Assembly (NCBI GenBank): GCA_934317205.1
Contig: CAKREL010000035.1
Span: 1 to 21,233 of the forward strand
Reading direction: 5' to 3'
DNA: 21,233 nucleotides
Origin: an uncultured Eubacterium sp.
GTDB taxonomy: Bacteria; Bacillota; Clostridia; Lachnospirales; Lachnospiraceae
The notes under the pieces were generated by a model. That model was not told where the DNA came from. It made no database searches and saw nothing but the letters and a program-made list of their open reading frames with translations. A program made the position numbers and the translations under genes. Shown here piece by piece: positions 6,588 to 12,607 of this stretch. The first letter of the stretch is position 1, and each line of letters starts with the position of its first letter.

Positions 6588-7436
6588 TTACTTAGAATTC
6601 AACTGTTCCAATTGAATCTGCAATCTGATCACTTCTTTGTCTGCATCTCTGAGTTTATCTTCATATAGATTTCTCACTTCACGTTCCGTATCAGATATAG
6701 CCTGAAACACTTCTATCTGTACTTTGCTTTCAGCTTCGGATAGTTTTTGCTTCATTTCCGACTGTAACTCATGCATTTCCAACTCATGATTTTTCTCACT
6801 TTCCAGTAATGCACGTTCCAATTCTTGTATACGTCCCTGATTATTGTTTTCCGTTTCTACCATTTTTGCATACTCAATCATCTTTTCTTCTGCTGATGCA
6901 AGTTTTTCTTTCAGATTTGCAATTGTTACATCTTTTTCTGCAGCTAATTTTACAACTGTATCTGCATACGCTTTTGCTTCTTCCACTTCTTTTGTTGCCT
7001 GTTCAATCACATCCGCATTCGCCGCTGCCATACACTCTGCTTCTTTTAACTTAGATTTTGCTTCTGTTACCTGCTCATCGGCTTCATCGCGAAGCTTATT
7101 TTTCAATGCAACCGCATCAGATAATTGACTTTTCAATTCTGCAATCGTATTATCCTGTCCAGCCACAACTGCATTTATTTGTTTCACCAAAGTTGCGATT
7201 GTCTGATCAACCGCTGCCAGGACAGGCTCCAATTCTGGATGCGTACCCCGCGCTTTTTCCGAATTAGCAATCTCCAGAATTCTTATCAACGCGAGCTCTC
7301 TCTGCTCATTTTTAGGATCTGCTTCGTTTATATATGATACAATTGTATCTTCAAGATACGTATCTGTAGTATCTCTCATCCTAATACTTTTCGGTTTCTT
7401 TTCATCTTTTACTTCATCGGTTACTTTTCGGCTCAT
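6588..7436 (-). CDS. KfrA-like coiled-coil protein with possible RHH N-terminus
   Basis: 282 residues. A basic N-terminus (about 1-20) is followed by KSIRMRDTTDTYLEDTIVSYI (first strand-helix, resembling a ribbon-helix-helix start) and a further helical segment to about 85. From about 85 to the end the protein is nearly uninterrupted charged coiled coil (Ala/Glu/Lys-rich heptads such as EQVTEAKSKLKEAE). This layout, a small DNA-binding head and a long coiled coil, is that of plasmid KfrA-type proteins, which autoregulate and aid segregation. Its sequence is not clearly KfrA, so this is an architectural comparison. GAAAGGA lies 8 bases before the ATG. A perfect 28-bp palindrome sits 25 bases upstream and is the obvious operator. 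It lies between two recombinase genes. Confidence 0.75.
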   Translation of the reverse strand: MSRKVTDEVKDEKKPKSIRMRDTTDTYLEDTIVSYINEADPKNEQRELALIRILEIANSEKARGTHPELEPVLAAVDQTIATLVKQINAVVAGQDNTIAELKSQLSDAVALKNKLRDEADEQVTEAKSKLKEAECMAAANADVIEQATKEVEEAKAYADTVVKLAAEKDVTIANLKEKLASAEEKMIEYAKMVETENNNQGRIQELERALLESEKNHELEMHELQSEMKQKLSEAESKVQIEVFQAISDTEREVRNLYEDKLRDADKEVIRLQIQLEQLNSK

Positions 7437-7460
7437 TGCTTTTATCCTTTCAAATTATTA

Positions 7461-7488
7461 TGTAAACGTATACGCGTATACGTTTACA
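7461..7488. promoter_or_regulatory. Perfect 28-bp palindromic operator
   Basis: TGTAAACGTATACG is followed directly by its exact reverse complement. The centre contains CGTATACG twice in tandem, so two protein dimers could bind side by side. It lies between the recombinase stop (7542) and the coiled-coil ATG (7436), where it would cover the promoter of the latter. Probably the binding site of the coiled-coil protein or another element regulator. Confidence 0.8.
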
Positions 7489-7541
7489 AATTTATCAAAT
7501 TACACTGTTACTGTTTGTTTTTATCGCCATTCATATTTCCA

Positions 7542-8552
7542 TCACAAATTGCGAATATAGCTTGTAATTGCGGTATCCTCGCGATTATGTCCAAGTGCAA
7601 CGCTCACAGCCCTGATTGCTTTTCGGTCAAGTTTTTTACCTTTCTCATCGGATCTGCACACATAAATTTCTGAACGTAACTTTCCATCCGCACATAAAAT
7701 TTTCTTTTTGTAATCCAATGATTTAATTGGTCTTGCATACAGCTTGTACAAATACGTCGCATAATCTGACCGATATCCGTGCACATCACAGTTGCTATTT
7801 ATATAGTTCCACACTAAATCATTCGGAGCTGTATTCTGCATTCTGCGTATAATCTCATCTTTATGTGGGCCTACAATCGGTGCAAGTCTTGTTTTTCCAC
7901 CCTTATCTCGACGATGCAGTATAAAATAATCCTGATCTGTGAAAAAATGTAATGCATCTTCACACGCTTTGATCATAGACATATCATGCTCTTTTCTTGC
8001 CTGCATCAAACGCTGCTCCACTCTTTGGCGATCATATAGATCATCCCCACGCAGACGCTCCAATACGTTACGTCGAAATCCGCAAGCCTGGCAAAAATGG
8101 ATCAGTTCTTCATTCGTCAGTTTTGAAAAATGTTTATCTCGCTCTTTCTGTCCGCGACTTCTTTTGATATCTACTCTGTTTCTACGTGGACATTGAAATC
8201 GCTTTGGATCATCTGACGCAATCTCGTAAAATTTATTAAGTGCTGCCGCTTCCAAATTGATTGTCCATGCAGAACATCCTTCTGCAACTCTTAATTCCAA
8301 CCACTCCGCAACATACTTTTTTGCTTTTTTCATACTTTTAACTTCCGGATGAGTCTTCATAATATATTTGACAAAATAACCAATGTGCTTTTTATACGTC
8401 TGATAAGTACTTTTTGAATATATTTTGTTTCCAATTGTTCCGTTCTTTTTTGCATCTGTTTTTGACTCACCAAAAGCAATCATCCTCTGAAACCTGTCAT
8501 AAGTCTGCTGATGAAGTGTCCTTTTGTAATACTTTGACTTTTTTCTTCCCAT
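7542..8552 (-). CDS. Second tyrosine recombinase of the element
   Basis: 336 residues. A basic N-terminus and a SAM-like core-binding region (about 45-115: TYQTYKKHIGYFVKYI, TINLEAAALNKFYEIA) precede a catalytic domain with all key residues: Arg in GFRRNVLERLRGDD (R160), the beta-hairpin Lys region RDKGGKTR (about 215-222), HGYR (H258, R261), GHNRED (H322) and Tyr in SYIRNL (Y332), five residues from the C-terminus. It is unrelated in detail to the integrase at 5059, with a charged insert at about 172-205. AAAGGAGG precedes the ATG. Roles could be multimer resolution, excision control or inversion. It lies directly before the coiled-coil gene and after a long gene-free region that may hold its sites. 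Confidence 0.85.
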   Translation of the reverse strand: MGRKKSKYYKRTLHQQTYDRFQRMIAFGESKTDAKKNGTIGNKIYSKSTYQTYKKHIGYFVKYIMKTHPEVKSMKKAKKYVAEWLELRVAEGCSAWTINLEAAALNKFYEIASDDPKRFQCPRRNRVDIKRSRGQKERDKHFSKLTNEELIHFCQACGFRRNVLERLRGDDLYDRQRVEQRLMQARKEHDMSMIKACEDALHFFTDQDYFILHRRDKGGKTRLAPIVGPHKDEIIRRMQNTAPNDLVWNYINSNCDVHGYRSDYATYLYKLYARPIKSLDYKKKILCADGKLRSEIYVCRSDEKGKKLDRKAIRAVSVALGHNREDTAITSYIRNL

Positions 8553-8928
8553 TTTACCTGTTTCCTCCTTTCTCTGAAATTTTCGTTAAAACAATTTGCC
8601 GCAGAATGTCTTCCATTAAAGACTTCCGCTACGCCATTTTTTGAACCGATTCTCTCGGCAAGTCCAGCGTATGACTTTCATAACGCGTTTTTACTGCTTG
8701 CGTCTGCAGTCTCGATTACGATTTTGTGATAGCATTACCTCTTTCGGTATTCATCGGAACAATACGTGCAAATACGTCTAATCCACTTATTACCTAATTA
8801 GTATGCATCCCAGAATCTTTAGGCTTGAGATTCCTGCGCATTTTATGCTTGTCTTACGACAAACAGTTCCAGATATGCGCGATCTGAACCAGCTTCTGTT
8901 AAAGCAGTGGCAGCTTAATCATCATAGT

Positions 8929-8947
8929 CCAGTACTTCAACTACTGG
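8929..8947. repeat. Short inverted repeat CCAGTA-N7-TACTGG
   Basis: CCAGTA (8929-8934) and TACTGG (8942-8947) around CTTCAAC. Six-base arms with a 7-base spacer have the geometry of a tyrosine-recombinase core, but the arms are shorter than usual. It lies 377 bases upstream of the second recombinase gene. Confidence 0.35.
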
Positions 8948-8998
8948 TAAGCATCTGTTTTTTAAGTACGATACTCAAATACTTTTCTCCGCCGCGTC

Positions 8999-9024
8999 GA
9001 CGGTTTGGACGGTCAACCACCGTC
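8999..9024. repeat. GC-rich hairpin within AT-rich DNA
   Basis: GACGGT (8999-9004) pairs with ACCGTC (9019-9024). Inner TTG/CAA can extend the stem, and the loop carries GACGGT again (9008-9013). The preceding CCGCCGCGTC makes this the most GC-rich spot of the region, suggesting a selected structure. Confidence 0.4.
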
Positions 9025-9318
9025 TACTCCATTTTGCAGATTATTTGACCTGCTGACATCTACAAAGCCGATGCCATGCTTTCCATTTGATGTCTTTCGA
9101 CATTTTGCAGATGTTTCATTATTTCAATGTTGCATCTGTTTTTCTCCATTTATCTTGTTACATATATAGTATGAAAGATAAAAAATTTTTGACTGCCATT
9201 TTTGCCCCTTTTTGCTCTTTATTTTTAATTTATGACGAATTTTTTTGGATAAATTCAAAAAAATGCTTCTGATTCTTCTACTGCATGCTCCGGTTACACC
9301 GCTTCTCCCCCCACTTAG

Positions 9319-9381
9319 CGGTTTACTCGTTCATATATTTAGGTCGGCTCCACGCCTCCCTGCATATAAACGAGTAAACCG
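9319..9381. repeat. 13-bp inverted repeat with 37-base spacer
   Basis: CGGTTTACTCGTT (9319-9331) and AACGAGTAAACCG (9369-9381) are exact complements, and pairing continues imperfectly through CATATA/GCATAT. This may be a recombination or replication structure, or a folded RNA. Confidence 0.6.
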
Positions 9382-9460
9382 TTTCCGGCCTCTCACTATT
9401 CTTTCGACCAAATATAAATATGTATTTTCTTCTCTTCATGCATTTTTTCATTTCTTCTGT

Positions 9461-9647
9461 GGCATATACTTGCCATATTTTCAATCGGTGGCAAGTATAT
9501 GTCGATCTATTTATTTTTGTGACATATACTTGTCGTACTTTAAACGGTGGCATATATATGTCGGAATATTATTTTCGTGTCATATATTTGTCGTATTTCA
9601 ACCAGCGGAATATATTACCAGATTTGCAAAAATGTCATATATATGGC
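9461..9647. repeat. Array of seven iteron-like imperfect palindromes
   Basis: A 14-base motif close to GRCATATAYWTGYC recurs at 9461-9474, 9490-9503 (inverted form GGCAAGTATATGTC), 9521-9534, 9549-9562, 9579-9592, 9607-9619 (degenerate, GGAATATATTACC) and 9634-9647. Start-to-start distances are 29, 31, 28, 30, 28 and 27 bases, about three helical turns, so all copies face the same side of the DNA. Spacers of copies 1, 3 and 5 resemble one another (ATTTTCAATCGGT, ACTTTAAACGGT, ATTTCAACCAGC), giving a higher-order repeat of about 59 bases. This fits a replication iteron array or a partition centromere. Confidence 0.8.
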
Positions 9648-9730
9648 AAAAGCGAAACGCTCAATAACCGAACCTTTCGCTTTTCTTTACAATAAAATAC
9701 TCTTACTTACTGTTGATATATTTTTCCCAA

Positions 9731-9763
9731 AAAATAAGATGCCAAATTCTGACATCCTATTTT
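9731..9763 (-). terminator. Terminator of the 9770-11463 gene cluster
   Basis: On the minus strand a 13-bp stem with two G-U pairs (complement of 9731-9743 with 9751-9763) around a 7-base loop, ending in a run of U. It begins 7 bases after the stop codon of the 9770-9979 gene. Confidence 0.75.
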
Positions 9764-9769
9764 CCACCT

Positions 9770-9979
9770 TTATTTGTTAAGTTCATTCAACATTTTTGCA
9801 TCTAGTTTCCATACATTTTCTAATTTGAACCGCGACACTTTAAGTGCTTCATCAATAACGGCATCTCGTTCATCAGCATACTTTATTTTCTGCAGCAAAA
9901 CATATATATCTATTTCATGCATTAAATTCATAGTATCAGTCGCCTTATCTAATTCTTTCATTTTCTCCGTAGTAACCAT
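9770..9979 (-). CDS. Small helical protein of unknown function
   Basis: 69 residues, highly charged and probably all helical (KMKELDKATDTMNLM, YADERDAVIDEALKVS). There is no membrane segment, Cys or recognisable motif. GAAAGGGG lies about 5 bases before the ATG. It is the last gene of a four-gene cluster (22 bases after the secreted-protein gene at 10002) and is followed immediately by a terminator, so it is genuine. The size and helical character would suit an adaptor or small regulator; nothing more can be said. Confidence 0.65.
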   Translation of the reverse strand: MVTTEKMKELDKATDTMNLMHEIDIYVLLQKIKYADERDAVIDEALKVSRFKLENVWKLDAKMLNELNK

Positions 9980-10001
9980 CTTATCCCCTTTCTAAGCAAC
10001 A

Positions 10002-10844
10002 TTAATCCATGGCATCTTCCCAATAATCATAGGCATCATCATACCCATCATCGTAATCACCATCGCCAAATTCTTCCGCCCACTCTTCTGCAAAATCATC
10101 TGCATTGTCATAGTCTTCCACATCATATGGATCAGAATATGTATATTTATGTTTTGGCGAACTATTGGAACCAGAATTATGCTTCTTCTTATCTGATGAA
10201 GTAGACGAATCCTTTTTATTATTTTTATATCCTGTTCCAGAATTAAATGTATCTCTAGGTGCAGTGTAATGATATACAGATTCATTATTCACATACAGGC
10301 TTTCTCCCGTATAATCTGACCACATTTCATAATTTGTCCCAGATTTTGCATCAGAAACCATAATACGCGGCATAAACTGATCATTGACAATATAAACCTG
10401 TATGATTTTATCATTAATCTCTGTTTCGTATGGATCATCTATATCATGCGAATCAATTACATCGTACTTTAACTCTTTCAGATTGCGCATAATATCCACG
10501 AATTCCTTTAATCCTCCATCTCGGATCGTCATAATAGCATATTTCTTGTTCAAATCCTCACAGCCATACCCAACCTGATAATAATAAACATAATCTGCCC
10601 GCTCTCTGCGACTCAGATCAAATTCTTTTCCGCATACCTCAGCAGAACATTCGCTGTACGATACCTTCAAATTTTCCAAATCGCCTTTTTTCATTTCTGT
10701 TCGCATATCCGAAACATATTCTTTGACATAATCTTTTGCAATCTGATCTGCCTGCTGTTGTTCTTGCTCAGGTGTCATTGTTGCACCTGCTCCACTTCCA
10801 GTCATTAATGCTGCCAGCAACCCCGCTAATATTTTTTTCAACAT
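10002..10844 (-). CDS. Secreted protein with acidic tail
   Basis: 280 residues. The N-terminus MLKKILAGLLAALMTGSGAGA is a signal peptide with probable cleavage after AGA and no lipobox Cys. Residues about 25-195 form a mixed alpha/beta domain with one Cys pair (SECSAEVCGKEF), perhaps a disulfide. Then come a Ser/Asn/Lys-rich linker (about 205-232) and a strongly acidic Tyr-rich tail (DPYDVEDYDNADDFAEEW, GDGDYDDGYDDAYD). The tail may bind calcium or a basic partner. I do not recognise the family. It lies on the mobile element between an EF-hand mini-protein and a small helical protein, so a calcium-dependent surface or secreted function for the cluster is plausible. The start is the only ATG before the signal peptide. 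Confidence 0.75.
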   Translation of the reverse strand: MLKKILAGLLAALMTGSGAGATMTPEQEQQQADQIAKDYVKEYVSDMRTEMKKGDLENLKVSYSECSAEVCGKEFDLSRRERADYVYYYQVGYGCEDLNKKYAIMTIRDGGLKEFVDIMRNLKELKYDVIDSHDIDDPYETEINDKIIQVYIVNDQFMPRIMVSDAKSGTNYEMWSDYTGESLYVNNESVYHYTAPRDTFNSGTGYKNNKKDSSTSSDKKKHNSGSNSSPKHKYTYSDPYDVEDYDNADDFAEEWAEEFGDGDYDDGYDDAYDYWEDAMD

Positions 10845-10897
10845 AACCCATTCACTCCTCTTATTGAGTTTTCATGAAATATCCGTTAAACAAGTAA

Positions 10898-11077
10898 TCA
10901 AAAGTCGTCTTCAAAATCGTCATCCTCATCAAATTCATCTTCGTCTTCCGATTCTTCATCAGAGCTTGTCATCCACTCCAATTCGTTCATTTTTTCTGTC
11001 CGATCAAGTTCTCCATCATGATCCCAGTCAAACATACTGTCAATACCGTTATCTACTTTATCATCCCAAAATTTCAT
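10898..11077 (-). CDS. EF-hand mini-protein with polyacidic tail
   Basis: 59 residues. Residues 17-28 form a canonical EF-hand loop: D-x-D-x-D-G-x-L-D-x-x-E (DWDHDGELDRTE), with all calcium ligands present. The last 22 residues are almost only Asp, Glu, Ser and Phe (SSDEESEDEDEFDEDDDFEDDF). No signal peptide. The start at 11077 is chosen because AGGAAGG precedes it at a good distance; the longer frame to 11107 would include that site as coding. A free-standing single EF-hand of this size is unusual in bacteria. It is probably a calcium-binding partner of the neighbouring acidic-tailed secreted protein (53 bases downstream). The motif is seen directly; the role is inference. Confidence 0.75.
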   Translation of the reverse strand: MKFWDDKVDNGIDSMFDWDHDGELDRTEKMNELEWMTSSDEESEDEDEFDEDDDFEDDF

Positions 11078-11145
11078 TATTTTTTCCTTCCTGATTTTGA
11101 TCGTCATATGATTTTTGCTAAGTATCTATTTATGCCCTAATATGA

Positions 11146-11463
11146 TCAGTCGTCGTAATGATTCCAGTCACCAAACAAGCTTCTGTCACTGTGTCCTGTT
11201 TTGTGACCTCTGCTGTCATAATGATTCATACTTCCAAACAGTCCAGGTTGACTGCTTCCGGTTTTATGACCTTTATTGTCATAATGATTAACACCACCAA
11301 ACAATCCCGTCTGACTGCTCCCGGTCTTATGACCATTTGCATCATAATTATTCATCCCACCAAGTAATCCCGGACGGCTTTCTCCGACTTTCTTTCCATT
11401 TGAATCATAATGATTAATACTTCCAAATAAACCTCTTCTGCTATAACCATCTTTTCTACTCAT
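11146..11463 (-). CDS. GLFG/NHYD tandem-repeat protein
   Basis: 105 residues, almost wholly four full and one partial copy of a 21-residue unit (residues about 10-105): P-G-L-F-G-G-M-N-H-Y-D-x-x-G-H-K-T-G-S-S-Q. The start at 11463 is chosen because AAGGAG lies 8 bases upstream; a longer frame to 11505 lacks a site. There is no signal peptide, Cys or membrane segment. The YD-x-x-G-x-x-x-G-x-S alternation suggests repeated beta-hairpins, as in MORN-like or similar repeat folds. The repeat may serve binding or assembly. Function unknown. It is first in the cluster leading to the EF-hand and secreted proteins. Confidence 0.8.
   Translation of the reverse strand: MSRKDGYSRRGLFGSINHYDSNGKKVGESRPGLLGGMNNYDANGHKTGSSQTGLFGGVNHYDNKGHKTGSSQPGLFGSMNHYDSRGHKTGHSDRSLFGDWNHYDD
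11149..11436 (-). repeat. 63-bp tandem repeat within the GLFG/NHYD gene
   Basis: The coding DNA repeats every 63 bases, 4.5 copies. Copies 2-4 are closest (plus-strand CATAATGATT, CCAAACA and GGTTTTATGACC elements recur in register), so copy number could change by slippage. Confidence 0.7.
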
Positions 11464-11507
11464 GTTTTTTACTCCTTCCCCATCTGATTGGATCTGATAT
11501 TTCACCT

Positions 11508-11527
11508 GTCAGGAATAGGTTCCTGAC
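11508..11527. repeat. 8-bp inverted repeat upstream of the GLFG gene
   Basis: GTCAGGAA (11508-11515), TAGG, TTCCTGAC (11520-11527). It lies 45 bases upstream of the ATG at 11463, in the leader or promoter of that gene. No U-run follows on the minus strand, so an operator or leader hairpin is more likely than a terminator. Confidence 0.5.
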
Positions 11528-11581
11528 TCTGATATTAATTTTTGGTTCCTTTGATGTTTACAATATATAACAGTAGGTGGG

Positions 11582-11615
11582 GTATAAAAATCCCTTCTAA
11601 CATTAATTTTTATAC
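11582..11615 (-). terminator. Possible terminator of the GNAT gene
   Basis: GTATAAAAAT (11582-11591) and ATTTTTATAC (11606-11615) are exact complements around 14 bases, 7 bases after the GNAT stop. The U-rich arm is part of the stem, so strength is doubtful. Confidence 0.4.
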
Positions 11616-11621
11616 TTATGA

Positions 11622-12458
11622 CTAATAAATCTCCAACCGATATTCCAATACATATCCAAGAATATCTTCTGCTTCCATACAAAACTCTTCCGCAACAACT
11701 TGCAACTTATCATCTATCAAATCTGTATTTTCTTTCTTAAACTGATCCAGATCTTTCCCATGAATTTCATACTCGCTGATTCCATTTGGGTAAGCTCCTA
11801 ATTTCTTCATCAGTGCCTGTGACGCATAATTATCAATCTCTACCCTGGCTCTGTAAATATAATTTCCTGTAGTTTCCGTCACATAGTTCACAAATAATGC
11901 TAATGCCTGCGTTCCATATCCTCTATGGCACCATTCTGGTTTCAATTCTATTGCTAATTCCCATTCCTTTTGACTCAAATCCTTAATAGAACAATATCCA
12001 ACAAACATTTCTGTTTTTTTATCGTATATGGAACATACAAAAACATTTTCTTCCATAAAAGAATTCCATACATTCTCTAAAAATTTTTCATCCTTATATG
12101 CATTTTTCATTTGGCTATATGTATAAGAAAGTGAAAGATATTCTTCTTTTTCAGTTGCTTTTGTTACAGACAGCACTATGTCGCGCCCTTCTCCTATCCG
12201 CATTCCAGCTTCAAGGAATATACTTTTATCAAATATTTCTGCTAACTCTGGCTTCCAATTTACGTTTTCCAGTTCTAGCTTCTTCTCTAAATTTTCTTTG
12301 AGCTGAATTACAATATCGCAAATAGCATTCTTTTCCCCATTCTCCAGTAACCTAAGAGCCTCCTCTAGCTGATTTTGAATATCTTTCAGAAATTTTTTAT
12401 TTTCTGGTAAATTTCTTTGATATGCCATTCTTCTTTCATGCATCGTTTTATCGCTCAT
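11622..12458 (-). CDS. GNAT-family N-acetyltransferase with helical N-terminus
   Basis: 278 residues. An N-terminal helical region (about 5-70, charged heptads such as FLKDIQNQLEEALRLLENGE) precedes a GNAT domain (about 85-235). Acetyl-CoA motif A is visible: WELAIELKPEWCHRGYGTQA (R/H-x-G-Y-G-T), followed by ARVEIDNYASQALMKKLGAY (motif B, typical of RimJ/RimL-like acetyltransferases). The C-terminus is an acidic helix. It transfers an acetyl group to an amine; the substrate is unknown. GAGGGGGA precedes the ATG and an extended -10 promoter lies just upstream, so it is transcribed on its own. It lies 149 bases beyond the helicase operon. It could be an antitoxin-less toxin-type GNAT, but the long N-terminus argues for a metabolic or regulatory enzyme. 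Confidence 0.85.
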   Translation of the reverse strand: MSDKTMHERRMAYQRNLPENKKFLKDIQNQLEEALRLLENGEKNAICDIVIQLKENLEKKLELENVNWKPELAEIFDKSIFLEAGMRIGEGRDIVLSVTKATEKEEYLSLSYTYSQMKNAYKDEKFLENVWNSFMEENVFVCSIYDKKTEMFVGYCSIKDLSQKEWELAIELKPEWCHRGYGTQALALFVNYVTETTGNYIYRARVEIDNYASQALMKKLGAYPNGISEYEIHGKDLDQFKKENTDLIDDKLQVVAEEFCMEAEDILGYVLEYRLEIY

Positions 12459-12502
12459 AGTATCATATCCCCCTCATCATAATTTATCTATCGGTATACT
12501 GC

Positions 12503-12511
12503 ATTATATCA
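12503..12511 (-). promoter_or_regulatory. Extended -10 promoter of the GNAT gene
   Basis: Minus-strand TGATATAAT (complement of 12503-12511) is a perfect extended -10 (TG-N-TATAAT). No good -35 is seen. The start near 12497 would give a leader of about 38 bases. Confidence 0.45.
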
Positions 12512-12533
12512 GTGAAACTCTCTTCATAAGGTA

Positions 12534-12574
12534 AATGCACCAAAACTATTTCTTGAAAACAGTTCTGATGCATT
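12534..12574 (-). terminator. Inverted repeat after the helicase operon
   Basis: AATGCA (12534-12539) and TGCATT (12569-12574) close an imperfect stem that continues through AACT/AGTT and TTT/AAA. It lies 34 bases after the helicase stop codon. There is no strong U-run, so it is a weak terminator at best. Confidence 0.35.
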
Positions 12575-12607
12575 ATAAATTTTCAAGGTTTCTCAGATAC
12601 AACTCTT

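Larger units (their letters stand above)
8553..9460. other. Gene-free region with several structured sequences
   Basis: About 0.9 kb without a convincing gene on either strand, continuing into the iteron array (1.2 kb in all). It holds the hairpins at 8929-8947, 8999-9024 and 9319-9381. ATTTTGCAGAT appears twice (about 9033-9043 and 9103-9113) and GCATCTGTTTTT twice (about 8951-8962 and 9131-9142). Such a mix of repeats next to recombinase and partition-type genes is typical of origins, transfer origins or recombination sites. No relaxase or replication protein is in the window, so which of these it is stays open. Confidence 0.5.

Noticed and set aside
8803..9048. Plus-strand frame of 81 codons in the gene-free region
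   Set aside because: No ribosome binding site and no protein-like composition; it crosses the hairpins.
9461..9647. CRISPR array
   Set aside because: The repeats are short, diverged, themselves palindromic and inverted in one copy; spacers are only about 14-17 bases and resemble one another; no cas gene is present.
9245..9667. Plus-strand frame of 140 codons across the repeat array
   Set aside because: The translation merely repeats the iterons (ICRSIYFCDIYLSYF) and has no initiation signal.
9992..10285. Minus-strand frame of 97 codons inside the secreted-protein gene
   Set aside because: Shadow frame rich in Met, Ile and His with no initiation site; the acidic tail is coded in the other frame.
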